Shown: positions 16,962 to 25,620, counted from the first letter of the stretch. The stretch is DNA of 64,000 bases from Zunongwangia sp. ESRF-bin46 (GCA_002631855.1 NTLF01000014.1:547951-611950); one strand, 5' to 3'. Notes: generated by a model from the letters alone, not told the origin. Numbers and translations are program-made.

Positions 16962-18101
16962 CTATGCGGTTTCTTCAAATATTCGATTTAGACCAAAATT
17001 TTCAGCTAAATTATACTGTGTCAAATGCTCTTTACTTATTAAGGATGTATATGAAGTAGGAATCGAAGGATAATCAATGTTTGCAAAAGATTTTAAAACA
17101 GCTTCGAAAATTATTTTAGCACCGCGAGAAGGTACTGCCATGCCTATTTGTTTTCTGACGCTTCCTTTGCTTCCGTGAAATTTAAAATTATCGGGGAATG
17201 TTTGTAATCTTGCTCTCTCACGGTTGGTAAGTGCACGGTTTTCTTCCCAATGATAAACGTGTGTTCCACCACCACCGCTACCAGTAACAGTATATGAAGG
17301 TTTATTAGGATCTAATCGCTTATATATCTGACTAATTTTTGCCCCTTTTACGTTTAACTGGAGATGTTTAGGTATAGTTGCAGTAAATGCGTTTTCTCCA
17401 GGCTTAATATATGATAATCTTTTTTTTACTGTTTCCGACTGTTTGGTATACTCATGGTTATAAGCATCTTCAGGGATTGGAGGGTTTTCAATAGCGTTTC
17501 TTGATGTGTTGTCTATAGCAGAATATATTTCTGGTGATGGAACCCTAAAAGTTACATTCAAATCATTCCTAATCCCAATAATTATTATTCGATGTCTTGC
17601 TTGTGGTATACCGTATTCCTCAAATTTATAAAGATGTGGATAAATTGAGTAACCTTCGGCATGAAATTCATTTAATATTTTTCCAAAAGCATCACCATCA
17701 TTAGAGTTTTTTAAACCTCCAACGTTCTCCGCTAAAAACCATTGAGGGCGGAACTCATTTACAGCTTTTACACAGTAACTATATAAAGGCCCATAGGCAC
17801 CATCCATGCCTTTTTGCTCTCCAACAATACTAAAATCATTGCATGGAAAGCCAAAGCTGAGCGCATCGACTTCAGATAATTGTAATAACCTGTCAAAATT
17901 TATCTTTCTTATATCGGCACAAACTACTGTTCTTTCTTCGTCGGCTATGTTATTTCTATAGGTTTCACAAGTATCCCTATCATAATCAGTAGCCCATGCG
18001 TGTCTAATTCCAAAGTCAGGATTTTCAATTTGACTTTGAATACCTGCTAAGCCTAGGCCGCCTGGACCACAAAATAATTCTCCTAATCGAAAAATGGGCA
18101 T
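16962..18101 (-). CDS. DNA (cytosine-5-)-methyltransferase
   Basis: The 379-residue enzyme has the ordered motifs of C5 methyltransferases: motif I LGELFCGPGGLGLAG (residues 6-20), motif IV GFPCNDFS with the catalytic C87, motif VI ENVGG (125-129), motif VIII RHRIIIIG, the variable target-recognition region about 185-300, then motif IX RERARLQTFPDNF and motif X RGAKIIFEA. It protects host DNA from the endonuclease encoded immediately downstream. The gene opens the module and has a palindrome 42 bases before its start. Very AT-rich flanking DNA and position between housekeeping genes suggest acquisition by transfer. Confidence 0.92.
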   Translation of the reverse strand: MPIFRLGELFCGPGGLGLAGIQSQIENPDFGIRHAWATDYDRDTCETYRNNIADEERTVVCADIRKINFDRLLQLSEVDALSFGFPCNDFSIVGEQKGMDGAYGPLYSYCVKAVNEFRPQWFLAENVGGLKNSNDGDAFGKILNEFHAEGYSIYPHLYKFEEYGIPQARHRIIIIGIRNDLNVTFRVPSPEIYSAIDNTSRNAIENPPIPEDAYNHEYTKQSETVKKRLSYIKPGENAFTATIPKHLQLNVKGAKISQIYKRLDPNKPSYTVTGSGGGGTHVYHWEENRALTNRERARLQTFPDNFKFHGSKGSVRKQIGMAVPSRGAKIIFEAVLKSFANIDYPSIPTSYTSLISKEHLTQYNLAENFGLNRIFEETA

Positions 18102-18142
18102 AATATTTTATTTAAAATTATAAAACAATATAGAAAATTAAT

Positions 18143-18157
18143 TTGGAAATATTCCAA
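18143..18157. promoter_or_regulatory. Palindrome upstream of the methyltransferase gene
   Basis: TTGGAA-ATA-TTCCAA is a perfect 6-bp inverted repeat with a 3-bp centre. It extends to 9-bp arms with one mismatch (AATTTGGAA / TTCCAAGTT). It lies 42 bases upstream of the methyltransferase start, just behind a weak -7-like TATATTG on the minus strand. An operator for autoregulation is possible. Confidence 0.4.
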
Positions 18158-18216
18158 GTTATAATATATTTATTAAATAAATATAAACATTTTTAAAGTT
18201 AGTTTTAGTGCGGTAA

Positions 18217-19221
18217 TTAATCCAACTTATCAGTCAACTTGATAAATACTTTTTTAGGATCTTTCCCTTCATATAAAATATTGTACACCGCAGTTATAAT
18301 AGGGGTTTTGGCTTTTTTCTTTCCTTTTGCTTGGTTGAGGCTATAAGCACTTTTAGTAGCGTAATAGCCTTCTGCAATCATATTCATTTCCATTTGGGCA
18401 CTTTTTACGGTGTAACCTTTTCCAATCATATTCCCGAACATCCTATTCCTACTAAATACTGAATAGCCCGTAACTAATAAATCTCCTAAATAAGCAGAGT
18501 CATTTATGTTACGTTTCATTTTATGAACCTTTTTCACATACTTTTTCATTTCGCGAATGGCATTGCTCATCAACACACTTTGAAAGTTGTCTCCATACCC
18601 TAAACCATGTGCAATTCCGGCTGCAATAGCATAAATGTTTTTAAGCATTGCGGCATATTCGGTACCCATTACATCATCGCTGGTGGTGCATTTTATATAA
18701 TCGCTGGATAATATATCTGCTACTAATTTGGCTTTTTCTTCATCGGCGCAAGCAATGGTTAAATAAGACAAACGTTCCAAAGCTACTTCCTCTGCATGAC
18801 AAGGACCCGAAATAACACCGATATTATTGAAGGCCACATTATAATGGGTGTTAAAGTGATCTCCAACAATCAAACTGGTTTCAGGGACAATACCTTTAAT
18901 GGCTGAAAAAACAACCTTGTTCTCAAGCGAAACAGTTACTTTTTTAAGCTCTGTTTCAACAAAAGCAGAAGGAATAACAAATATTAGATAATCTGCATAT
19001 TCCACCATTTCATTGATGTCGTTGCTCAATTTAAGTTGCGAGACTTTAAACTCTACAGAGCTTAAGTAATTTGGGTTATGATCTTCTTTTTTAATATGCT
19101 CTAATGCATAAGAATTTCGCATATACCACCCCACTTCATCTAGGTTTTCACATAACATTTTTACAATAGCAGTTGCCCAGCTTCCGCCTCCAAAAACGGC
19201 AAATTTTGGTGTTTCTGTCAT
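18217..19221 (-). CDS. gpsA: Glycerol-3-phosphate dehydrogenase [NAD(P)+]
   Basis: The enzyme reduces dihydroxyacetone phosphate to sn-glycerol 3-phosphate for phospholipid synthesis. The Rossmann motif GGGSWATAIVKML opens the protein. VISGPCHAEEVA, a substrate-domain lysine region (MLKNIYAIAAGIAHGLGYGDN) and a C-terminal helical domain follow. I chose the ATG at 19221 (MTETPKFAVFGGG, 334 residues). The longer frame from a TTG at 19254 would include the promoter -7 box. It is transcribed alone toward the restriction-modification module. Confidence 0.92.
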   Translation of the reverse strand: MTETPKFAVFGGGSWATAIVKMLCENLDEVGWYMRNSYALEHIKKEDHNPNYLSSVEFKVSQLKLSNDINEMVEYADYLIFVIPSAFVETELKKVTVSLENKVVFSAIKGIVPETSLIVGDHFNTHYNVAFNNIGVISGPCHAEEVALERLSYLTIACADEEKAKLVADILSSDYIKCTTSDDVMGTEYAAMLKNIYAIAAGIAHGLGYGDNFQSVLMSNAIREMKKYVKKVHKMKRNINDSAYLGDLLVTGYSVFSRNRMFGNMIGKGYTVKSAQMEMNMIAEGYYATKSAYSLNQAKGKKKAKTPIITAVYNILYEGKDPKKVFIKLTDKLD

Positions 19222-19241
19222 AACGCTCTTTTCATTTATAT

Positions 19242-19249
19242 CAAAAATA
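19242..19249 (-). promoter_or_regulatory. Promoter -7 box of gpsA
   Basis: Read on the minus strand, TATTTTTG matches TAnnTTTG. It lies 20 bases before the ATG at 19221 and inside the longer open frame, which argues against the TTG start at 19254. Confidence 0.55.
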
Positions 19250-19416
19250 AACAATTATTAAGAAGACTAGCAGTAAAGTAGATGTTTAGAGTTTTCAAAA
19301 GGAAAAAACATATTTAACTGAATTGAAAAATCAAGCTTAAATAACTAAAAAACAGTGTTTTATGATTTTGGCACGTCTTTTGAAATTTCAACCATAGAAT
19401 TATAAAATAAAAAGAT

Positions 19417-20334
19417 ATGAAGTCATGTAAATTTTTACTCGCATTAAGTTTAGTAGCTATCTTTTTTACCTCGTGTACTGTTGAAACCGTTGTTGAAGAA
19501 GAATATATAGACCCGGCGCCATCTATTACATTGGCTCAATTAGTGTCTTCGTATGAGTTGTGGTATGTTGATATTAACAAAACAACAGGAAACGGTCACA
19601 TTCCTTTTTTACAAAAGGCTTTTACCATTTCTTTTCGAAACGGGACAGTTTCGGCAAATAATAATTTAGTCGGGATTGGAGACCAAGGATATGGTTATGG
19701 TATTGAAGTAGGATATTATGATACGTTCGATTTTGAATTAGATATTTCACACGATATTGATGGACTTTACACTTTTGAAGTTACCCAGTTAAGCGATAAT
19801 ACAATTGAACTGTACAACAGGTATTATAATACAAGCTATGTTTTGGTAGGGTATCAGCGTAGTAACTTTAATTACAATAAACTGTTTTACGAGAATATCC
19901 ATTATTTTTTACAGGAATATGTTACTTGGGAAAAGACCTTTACCAGCGAATATGGGAATTTGAATGAATTTGACAACGAAACTTTTGTTCAGTTTTTACC
20001 TGGTGGTGGCGATGGAAATTTCCGAAGCTCACAAGATGAATATGGAACGGATATTTATAACATTTACTGGGATTACACAGGTATTTATAATGTAGACAAT
20101 GTCCCTAATGACCCGTATTTAAAATATTTAACATTGGATTATGATTACTTGGGCAATGAATACTTTGAACTTTCCGTTGTAAATGACAGTACGATAGAAC
20201 TCTTTCATTCAGATTCTGGAACGCTGTACCGTTTTAAAGGAAGAGGCTATATTCAGTATAAAAATAACGAAGGAAAACTACGATTATCAAATGCTGAAAT
20301 TGAAAAACAAATGAAGAAAATAAGTAAATTCTAA
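19417..20334 (+). CDS. Lipoprotein of unknown function
   Basis: The 305-residue protein has a lipoprotein signal (FFTSC, Cys at residue 20) followed by an acidic spacer (VVEEEYIDPAP). The mature part is rich in Tyr, Asn and Asp and has two similar halves, each with an ELWYVDI- or YNIYWDYTGIYNVD-like strand and a TIELYN / TIELFH element before the end. This suggests two copies of a lipocalin-like or beta domain. Homologues near nadD are sometimes labelled nicotinic acid mononucleotide adenylyltransferase, but no nucleotidyltransferase motif is present. Confidence 0.8.
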   Translation: MKSCKFLLALSLVAIFFTSCTVETVVEEEYIDPAPSITLAQLVSSYELWYVDINKTTGNGHIPFLQKAFTISFRNGTVSANNNLVGIGDQGYGYGIEVGYYDTFDFELDISHDIDGLYTFEVTQLSDNTIELYNRYYNTSYVLVGYQRSNFNYNKLFYENIHYFLQEYVTWEKTFTSEYGNLNEFDNETFVQFLPGGGDGNFRSSQDEYGTDIYNIYWDYTGIYNVDNVPNDPYLKYLTLDYDYLGNEYFELSVVNDSTIELFHSDSGTLYRFKGRGYIQYKNNEGKLRLSNAEIEKQMKKISKF

Positions 20335-20365
20335 ATATATAAACCCTTTTTTTGGTTGGTTAGTA

Positions 20366-20409
20366 GAAGCCGTCCTACACTGCTTAGTTTAGTCAGTTGG
20401 GGCGGTTTC
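20366..20409. terminator. Hairpin between convergent lipoprotein and nadD genes
   Basis: GAAGCCGTCC (20366-20375) pairs with GGGCGGTTTC (20400-20409) with two mismatches or wobbles. ACTG/CAGT pair inside the loop. T runs lie on both flanks. It probably ends transcription from both sides. Confidence 0.5.
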
Positions 20410-20424
20410 TCGTTTTAAAGAAAT

Positions 20425-21015
20425 CTACTTATAAAAATTCATTTCGTCCAAATATTTCCATACATCGTGTGGCAACATAGGACGAATATTCACACCCGAT
20501 TGTATCCCTTTTCTTATAAAAGTAGAAGAGAGTTCCATAATTGGGGCGTCTACTTTTGTGATTTTTGGATGACCGTCAAACTGAGTTTCAACAGTCCCTT
20601 CAGAAATTCTAGGATATACATAAATAGAATAACGCTCTAAAATAACTTCATAGTTTTTCCACTTATGAAGGCTTTTCAAATTGTCTTCGCCCATTATTAG
20701 GGAAAATAACTTTTCAGGATACTTTTCCTCTAGATGTGCTAATGTGTTTGTAGTATAATTAGGTTGTGGAAGATCAAACTCAATATTGCTGGCTTTAAGT
20801 TTTGGATAGTCTTCCAGCGCAATACGCACCATAGCCAAACGGTGATGGTCCTCTAAAAGTGTTTTTTTCTTTTTGTGCGGATTGTGTGGCGTTACTACCA
20901 TCCAGATTTCATCTAGATCACTATTTTCAACTAAGTGGTTGGCAATAATAAGATGACCAACGTGAATAGGATTAAATGTTCCAAAATAAAGCCCTATTTT
21001 TTTTGCTGCAACCAT
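20425..21015 (-). CDS. nadD: Nicotinate-nucleotide adenylyltransferase
   Basis: The 196-residue enzyme makes deamido-NAD from nicotinate mononucleotide and ATP. The nucleotidyltransferase motif GTFNPIHVGHL (residues 12-22) and the C-terminal STFIRKGI (the S-x-x-x-R of the family) are intact, and WMVVTPHNPHKKK lies between. The gene begins immediately after the gmk stop, so gmk and nadD are cotranscribed with yicC. Confidence 0.94.
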   Translation of the reverse strand: MVAAKKIGLYFGTFNPIHVGHLIIANHLVENSDLDEIWMVVTPHNPHKKKKTLLEDHHRLAMVRIALEDYPKLKASNIEFDLPQPNYTTNTLAHLEEKYPEKLFSLIMGEDNLKSLHKWKNYEVILERYSIYVYPRISEGTVETQFDGHPKITKVDAPIMELSSTFIRKGIQSGVNIRPMLPHDVWKYLDEMNFYK

Positions 21016-21612
21016 TTACTCTTCTTCTTGTTCTGGGTGACCATTTTTTATGAAACTTGTCACTAATTCTTTCGCTTCGTTTAAAGCGGTATCCAAATCT
21101 TTATTTTTAATAATATTGTCAAATTGCGGCGCGGTAGCTAACTCAACTGAAGCTTTTGCAATACGCATATTAATACGTTCATCACTTTCAGTTTTTCGCT
21201 TTTTAAGCCTTCGTTTTAATTCATCCACACTTGGTGGTTTTACAAACACGGCTAAGGTTTTATCTGGATATTTCTTTTTTATCCGAAGTCCGCCAACCAC
21301 ATCTATATCAAAAATTACATTTTTACCTTGTGCCCAAATGCGTTCTATTTCAGATTTTAATGTTCCGTAGAAATTATCGCGATATACTTCTTCCCACTCT
21401 AAAAAATCACCGTTTTTAATGTGTTGTTTAAAGTCTTTTAGACTGATGAAATAGTAGTCTTTACCGTGTTTTTCATCACCTCTTGGCTCTCGGGAAGTAC
21501 ACGATATTGAGAAGTCTAAATTTAATTCTTCTTGAGCAAGCAAATATTGTACAATCGTTGTTTTACCACTTCCAGACGGTGCCGAAAAAACAAATAATTT
21601 CCCTCCTTCCAT
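21016..21612 (-). CDS. gmk: Guanylate kinase
   Basis: The 198-residue enzyme phosphorylates GMP to GDP. The P-loop is SAPSGSGKTT (residues 10-19). The GMP-binding strand CTSREPRGDEKHGKDYYFIS, VIFDIDVVGG and the lid RLKKRKTESDERINMR are all present. The start codon overlaps the last base of the yicC stop. The C-terminus is acidic (EQEEE). Confidence 0.95.
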   Translation of the reverse strand: MEGGKLFVFSAPSGSGKTTIVQYLLAQEELNLDFSISCTSREPRGDEKHGKDYYFISLKDFKQHIKNGDFLEWEEVYRDNFYGTLKSEIERIWAQGKNVIFDIDVVGGLRIKKKYPDKTLAVFVKPPSVDELKRRLKKRKTESDERINMRIAKASVELATAPQFDNIIKNKDLDTALNEAKELVTSFIKNGHPEQEEE

Positions 21613-22469
21613 TACAAAACGTTTAAGGCTTGTTCCTTTATTTTTTCCAGTTCATCTTTCATTTGAACCACTACTTGTTGCATAGGGGCAAAGTTGGCTT
21701 TACTACCAATAGTGTTGATTTCGCGCCCAATTTCTTGAGAGATAAACCCTAGTTTTTTTCCGTTACTGGCTTTGCTTTGTAACGTTTCAGAAAAATAAGA
21801 CAAGTGGTTGCTTAAACGCACTTGCTCTTCGGTGATGTCATATTTTTCGAGGTAATAAACGAGTTCTTGCTCAAAACGATTTTCATCTACTGTTTCTTTT
21901 AGGTCGCTTACAGCTTTAGTTAAGCGCTCTTTCACATTGTCCATACGTTGTGGGTCGAGCTTCATAACTTCGTCTAACAAGGAAGAAATGTTGTTAATGC
22001 GTTTTTGAAAATCGGCTTCCAATGCTTTTCCTTCATCGGTACGATATTGGTTGATGGACTGTAATGCTTCGTCAACCGCTTCAATTATTTTGTTGTATTC
22101 GGTCTCATCAATTTCGTCGCGTTCTGTTTGTAACGCGTCGGGAAAACGAACCGCCATTTTCATTAACTCAACAGGATTGCCATCGGTGATATGAGCCAAT
22201 TGCTTCATGTATTGTTTAACAGCTGCTTCGTTGATGACGGTAGAGGTTTCCTCACCAGTTTGCTCAACATAAAGGTTGAAATCTACTTTTCCACGAGAAA
22301 GAGATTTCGAAATACGTTTACGAATATCTAATTCCTTTTCACGATAAGCTGAAGGAACCCTCGCATTTACGTCAAGGTTTTTACTGTTTAACGATTTTAT
22401 TTCAACCGTAATTTTTTTGGAAGGCAATTGCACTAGGCTTTTACCATAACCGGTCATCGACTGGATCAT
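21612..22469 (-). CDS. yicC: YicC family endoribonuclease
   Basis: The 285-residue protein starts MIQSMTGYGKS, the hallmark of the YicC/YloC family. It contains RVPSAYREKELDIRKRIS and ends with FISQEIGREINTIGSKA and QVVVQMKDELEKIKEQALNVL, the conserved C-terminal DUF1732 block. YicC is an endoribonuclease in Escherichia coli. It leads the yicC-gmk-nadD operon, a common arrangement, with TACCTTTG as -7 box. Confidence 0.92.
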   Translation of the reverse strand: MIQSMTGYGKSLVQLPSKKITVEIKSLNSKNLDVNARVPSAYREKELDIRKRISKSLSRGKVDFNLYVEQTGEETSTVINEAAVKQYMKQLAHITDGNPVELMKMAVRFPDALQTERDEIDETEYNKIIEAVDEALQSINQYRTDEGKALEADFQKRINNISSLLDEVMKLDPQRMDNVKERLTKAVSDLKETVDENRFEQELVYYLEKYDITEEQVRLSNHLSYFSETLQSKASNGKKLGFISQEIGREINTIGSKANFAPMQQVVVQMKDELEKIKEQALNVL

Positions 22470-22488
22470 ATTTTCAATTTAATGGTTG

Positions 22489-22496
22489 CAAAGGTA
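22489..22496 (-). promoter_or_regulatory. Promoter -7 box of the yicC-gmk-nadD operon
   Basis: On the minus strand TACCTTTG matches TAnnTTTG and lies 19 bases before the yicC ATG. Confidence 0.55.
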
Positions 22497-22550
22497 GTAA
22501 ATTAGAATATAGTAGCTTGTAAAATAGAATAGCATTGCCAAAGCGGTTTC

Positions 22551-23513
22551 TTATTCTTTATTATTTAAAAAAGAAGTTGCTCTTTTTTCACTGTAGTATT
22601 CTGCATTTGTTTGATGAAACCCTACATGACCACCATACTCAGGGGTTTCTAAATAGATGTTTTCTGAAGTCTTTGCAAATGAAAACGGGTAGCTTTCTTC
22701 AGTTAAAAACGAGTCATTTTTTGCGTTTAAAATCAAGACAGGAATGCTAATATTTGGTAAAAACTGACCACTACTATTTTGTTTGTAATAATCGTAAGCA
22801 TCTTTGAAGCCGTGTGCCGGAGCGGTGTATAAATTGTCAAAATCTAACAAGGACTTTATTTGTTTTAAATCTGAAGCGCTCATTTTTTCAGGGAATTGTT
22901 GCACTTTGATTTTTAATTTCTTTCGAAGATTGTGTAAAAAGGAAGTTCGATACACCCAGTTATCAAAATTTGAAAGCGATTCTAATGTTCCCTTTAAATT
23001 TAAAGGTGTTGAAATGGCAACGGCTCTTTCTATTTCCTCAGGAAGTGTGTTTCGTTCACCTAAATATTTCAGCATTAAATTTCCCCCTAAACTGAAGCCA
23101 ATTAATGATACGGTGTTATATTTTTCTTTCTTCAGAAGAAAATCCACAACGGCTTGTAAATCTTCCGTTTTTCCGGCATTGTATGAAGAAAACAACTTGT
23201 TTGGTTCGCCACTACAACCCCTAAAATTAACAGCCACGGCATCCCAGCCTTCTTTGGTTAAACTTTTTGCCTGCCCTTTTATATAACGGCGCTGTGCATT
23301 TCCTTCTAACCCGTGCAGAATAATTGCCACTTTTGAAGATTTATTTTTTGCATAGGAAAAATCAATATCTAAAAAATCACCATCTTCAAGATCTAAGCGT
23401 TCACGATGCTGCTTTATTTTAGGAACAGGGCGCAACTTAGCTGAATAAATTGTGGCAACATGCCCATTTTTAAAAATACCGCTAGGGGAGTAAGTAGATT
23501 CAATTAGTGGCAT
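22551..23513 (-). CDS. YheT-like alpha/beta hydrolase
   Basis: The 320-residue hydrolase has the nucleophile elbow GFSLGGNLMLKYLGE, the oxyanion region ILHGLEGNAQRRYIKG, a D in LNAKNDSFL and the catalytic His in GGHVGFH near the C-terminus. This layout matches the YheT/ABHD1-3 family of esterases. No signal peptide is present. The substrate is unknown. It is divergent from the tetR-like gene. Confidence 0.85.
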   Translation of the reverse strand: MPLIESTYSPSGIFKNGHVATIYSAKLRPVPKIKQHRERLDLEDGDFLDIDFSYAKNKSSKVAIILHGLEGNAQRRYIKGQAKSLTKEGWDAVAVNFRGCSGEPNKLFSSYNAGKTEDLQAVVDFLLKKEKYNTVSLIGFSLGGNLMLKYLGERNTLPEEIERAVAISTPLNLKGTLESLSNFDNWVYRTSFLHNLRKKLKIKVQQFPEKMSASDLKQIKSLLDFDNLYTAPAHGFKDAYDYYKQNSSGQFLPNISIPVLILNAKNDSFLTEESYPFSFAKTSENIYLETPEYGGHVGFHQTNAEYYSEKRATSFLNNKE

Positions 23514-23533
23514 AAATAGGCTTGTTTTAATTA

Positions 23534-23541
23534 CAAAAGTA
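23534..23541 (-). promoter_or_regulatory. Promoter -7 box of the YheT-like gene
   Basis: On the minus strand TACTTTTG matches TAnnTTTG, 20 bases before the start codon. Confidence 0.5.
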
Positions 23542-23578
23542 CCTAATTCTTAATTTGTAGTTAATGTATGTGTGCTTT

Positions 23579-23609
23579 TTTGTATTTAAGATACCAATCG
23601 GTATCTTTG
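23579..23609 (+). promoter_or_regulatory. Promoter with embedded TetR operator
   Basis: TTTG (23579-23582), a 19-base spacer and TATCTTTG (23602-23609) form an ideal Bacteroidota promoter. The palindrome GATACC-AATC-GGTATC (23590-23605) covers the spacer end and the first half of the -7 box. Binding there would block RNA polymerase, so autorepression by the adjacent TetR protein is likely. The -7 box ends 4 bases before the ATG, so the mRNA may be leaderless. Confidence 0.75.
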
Positions 23610-23613
23610 TGGT

Positions 23614-24204
23614 ATGAGAAATGCACAGGCAACAAAAAACACGATCATTAATGAAAGTGCGAACCTGTTTAATACACAAGGGTACAAAGCGACATCAATT
23701 AGTGATATTACCAAGGCTACGGGCTTGACCAAAGGGGCAATTTATCGTCATTTTGAAAACAAGCAAGACTTAGAGAAGCATGCATTACAACGGTTGTCTA
23801 AGGTGATGTTTGGCGAAATAGGGACTACCATTAAAGAGGCGAAAACCTTCACAAGTAAAATGGAGGCTATTTTTTCTTTTTTTGAAAATTATATGAGCAC
23901 ACCTTTGTATGAAGGCGGTTGTCCCGTAATGAATGCAGCTGTAGAAGCAGACGACGCCAACCCTGTTTTACGCGAACAAGCCTGCGCTATGCTACAACAG
24001 TTTAAAGATGCTGTATCTACGTTAATTATAAACGGAATTAAGAACAATCAAGTTAAACCTGATACACATGTTGCTTTTTATAGCACCATTTTTATAGCTA
24101 CGTTAGAGGGTGGTATTATGATGAGCCGTTTAGAGCGAGACAAAAAAGCGATTACACATACCATTGCTCATCTACGAAATATGGTTACTGAAATCTCAAT
24201 ATAA
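23614..24204 (+). CDS. TetR/AcrR family transcriptional regulator
   Basis: The 196-residue protein has an N-terminal TetR helix-turn-helix: TKNTIINESANLFNTQGYKATSISDITKATGLTKGAIYRHFENK, residues about 7-50 (ends given separately: TKNTIINESANLF and GAIYRHFENK). The C-terminal half contains GGCPVMNAAVEADD, typical of the YxaF/LmrA-type ligand domain. It probably represses itself and the two downstream lipid or ester genes through the palindrome in its promoter. The ligand is unknown. The next gene starts 32 bases later on the same strand. Confidence 0.92.
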   Translation: MRNAQATKNTIINESANLFNTQGYKATSISDITKATGLTKGAIYRHFENKQDLEKHALQRLSKVMFGEIGTTIKEAKTFTSKMEAIFSFFENYMSTPLYEGGCPVMNAAVEADDANPVLREQACAMLQQFKDAVSTLIINGIKNNQVKPDTHVAFYSTIFIATLEGGIMMSRLERDKKAITHTIAHLRNMVTEISI

Positions 24205-24236
24205 ACAGTTGTTGATTTTTCAAATTTAAAAATTGA

Positions 24237-25100
24237 ATGAAAAAGTTACTTACCAAATTAACAGGAAAATACTTAAACGCAACGGCACCTTTATTCCCTA
24301 AACTGAATAGGGAGCAGGCATTTAAATTGTTGTGCAAAGTGCAGCCTGTACCTATTTCAAAAGAAGGTTACGATTTTTTTAGCACCGCTGAAACATCCTA
24401 CATTGAAGTGCCACAAGCTTCCATTGCGGTGCATAAATGGGGTGAAGGATCTAAAAAAGTACTTTTTTTACACGGGTGGATGAGCCACTCAAAAAGATGG
24501 CAACCTTATATAGACAAATTAGATACTTCAGAATATACAATCTACTCATTAGATGCGCCAGCACACGGTCTTTCCAAGGGAAAAGTGATGAATATTGAAA
24601 TGTACCGTAAAGCCACCGAAGATATTATTCTGAAAATTGGTGGAGTGGATCATTTAATATGTCATTCGTTAGGAAGTTTGGTAGGGGCTTATACATTTTT
24701 AGCAAATAAAGAAATTCCCGTTAAAGATTACGTAATTATGGGAGCTCCGTCTGGGATGGATGCTATTTTCGGATTTTTTAAGGATACGCTTCAGCTTTCA
24801 AACAGAACCATTGATAATTTGGGAATCAAAGTAGATTCAGTATTGAAAATTCCAGCTTCAAATCTGAATTTAGGTAATTTTTTTAAACAAGTGGAAGAAC
24901 CTGTTTTTATCGTTCATGAAGAATCTGATGTCGTTACGCCGGTTTCAGAAATAAAAAAAGCTGCTGAAAACAGCACAAACAATATTAAAGCGTGGTTTAC
25001 AACGGGTCAAGATCATAATCTTACCAAAACAGAAACAGTTGTAACCATTATAAACCATATTACAAATACACATAAAAATAAAGAAGAACTATGTACATAA
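24237..25100 (+). CDS. Alpha/beta hydrolase in the TetR cluster
   Basis: The 287-residue protein has an alpha/beta-hydrolase fold: oxyanion motif VLFLHGWMSHSKRW, nucleophile LICHSLGSLVG (Gly of GxSxG replaced by Cys), acid in EESDVVTP and His in GQDHNLTKTE. A serine hydrolase or esterase acting on lipids or acyl esters is likely. It overlaps the thioesterase gene by 10 bases. Together with the TetR gene they look like one regulated operon. Confidence 0.85.
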   Translation: MKKLLTKLTGKYLNATAPLFPKLNREQAFKLLCKVQPVPISKEGYDFFSTAETSYIEVPQASIAVHKWGEGSKKVLFLHGWMSHSKRWQPYIDKLDTSEYTIYSLDAPAHGLSKGKVMNIEMYRKATEDIILKIGGVDHLICHSLGSLVGAYTFLANKEIPVKDYVIMGAPSGMDAIFGFFKDTLQLSNRTIDNLGIKVDSVLKIPASNLNLGNFFKQVEEPVFIVHEESDVVTPVSEIKKAAENSTNNIKAWFTTGQDHNLTKTETVVTIINHITNTHKNKEELCT

Positions 25101-25570
25101 AAGAATTTGAAATTCGATGGTCCGATGTTGACGCCAACCGTCATTTGCGTAATAGCGCTTATATAGACTATATGAGTCACACCCGGATGAGTTATTTTGG
25201 TGAAAAAGGCTTTGGGCAACAACATTTAGCCGAAATGAACCTTGGTCCGGTCGCATTATATGAACGCATGTATTATTTTAAAGAAGCATTTCCAGGCAAA
25301 CCGTTACGTGTTTCCCTGCAATTAAAAGGTCTTTCTGAAAAAGGTACTTTTTTTGAATTCCGACACAATTTTTATGATGAAAAAGGGCGAAATTTAGGCC
25401 GTTGCGAAATGTTGGGTGCCTGGATCGATCTTAAAGAGAGAAAACTAGTTCCATTACCGGAGGAGTTTTATAGCTTTTTAGATGGAATAGATAAAACCGA
25501 AGATTTTAAAATACTATCTAAAGAAGACACTAGAAAACACGGCCAGTTCCCAGAAGATTTAAAGCAATAA
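25091..25570 (+). CDS. Acyl-CoA thioesterase, hot-dog fold
   Basis: The 159-residue protein has the 4HBT-type motif IRWSDVDANRHLRNSAYIDY near residues 8-27, with the catalytic Asp and the helix start typical of 4-hydroxybenzoyl-CoA/YbgC-like thioesterases. The core ends with LGAWIDLKERKLVPLPEEF. It likely hydrolyses acyl-CoA or acyl-ACP thioesters in the cytoplasm. Overlap with the preceding hydrolase gene suggests translational coupling. Confidence 0.88.
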   Translation: MYIKEFEIRWSDVDANRHLRNSAYIDYMSHTRMSYFGEKGFGQQHLAEMNLGPVALYERMYYFKEAFPGKPLRVSLQLKGLSEKGTFFEFRHNFYDEKGRNLGRCEMLGAWIDLKERKLVPLPEEFYSFLDGIDKTEDFKILSKEDTRKHGQFPEDLKQ

Positions 25571-25578
25571 CTTATATG

Positions 25579-25620
25579 GTGGTTGAGTAACCCTAATAAA
25601 TATTGGGATTATTCAACCAC
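25579..25620. terminator. Hairpin after the thioesterase gene, REP-like
   Basis: GTGGTTGAGTAACCC (25579-25593) and GGGATTATTCAACCAC (25605-25620) form a stem with one bulge and an 11-nt AT-rich loop. It probably acts as a terminator. The outer GTGGTTGAGT matches the ends of the repeats around recQ. Confidence 0.55.

Noticed and set aside
19417..20334. Naming the lipoprotein as a nicotinate adenylyltransferase because it neighbours nadD
   Set aside because: No nucleotidyltransferase motif is present and it carries a lipoprotein signal; the real nadD is at 20425-21015.
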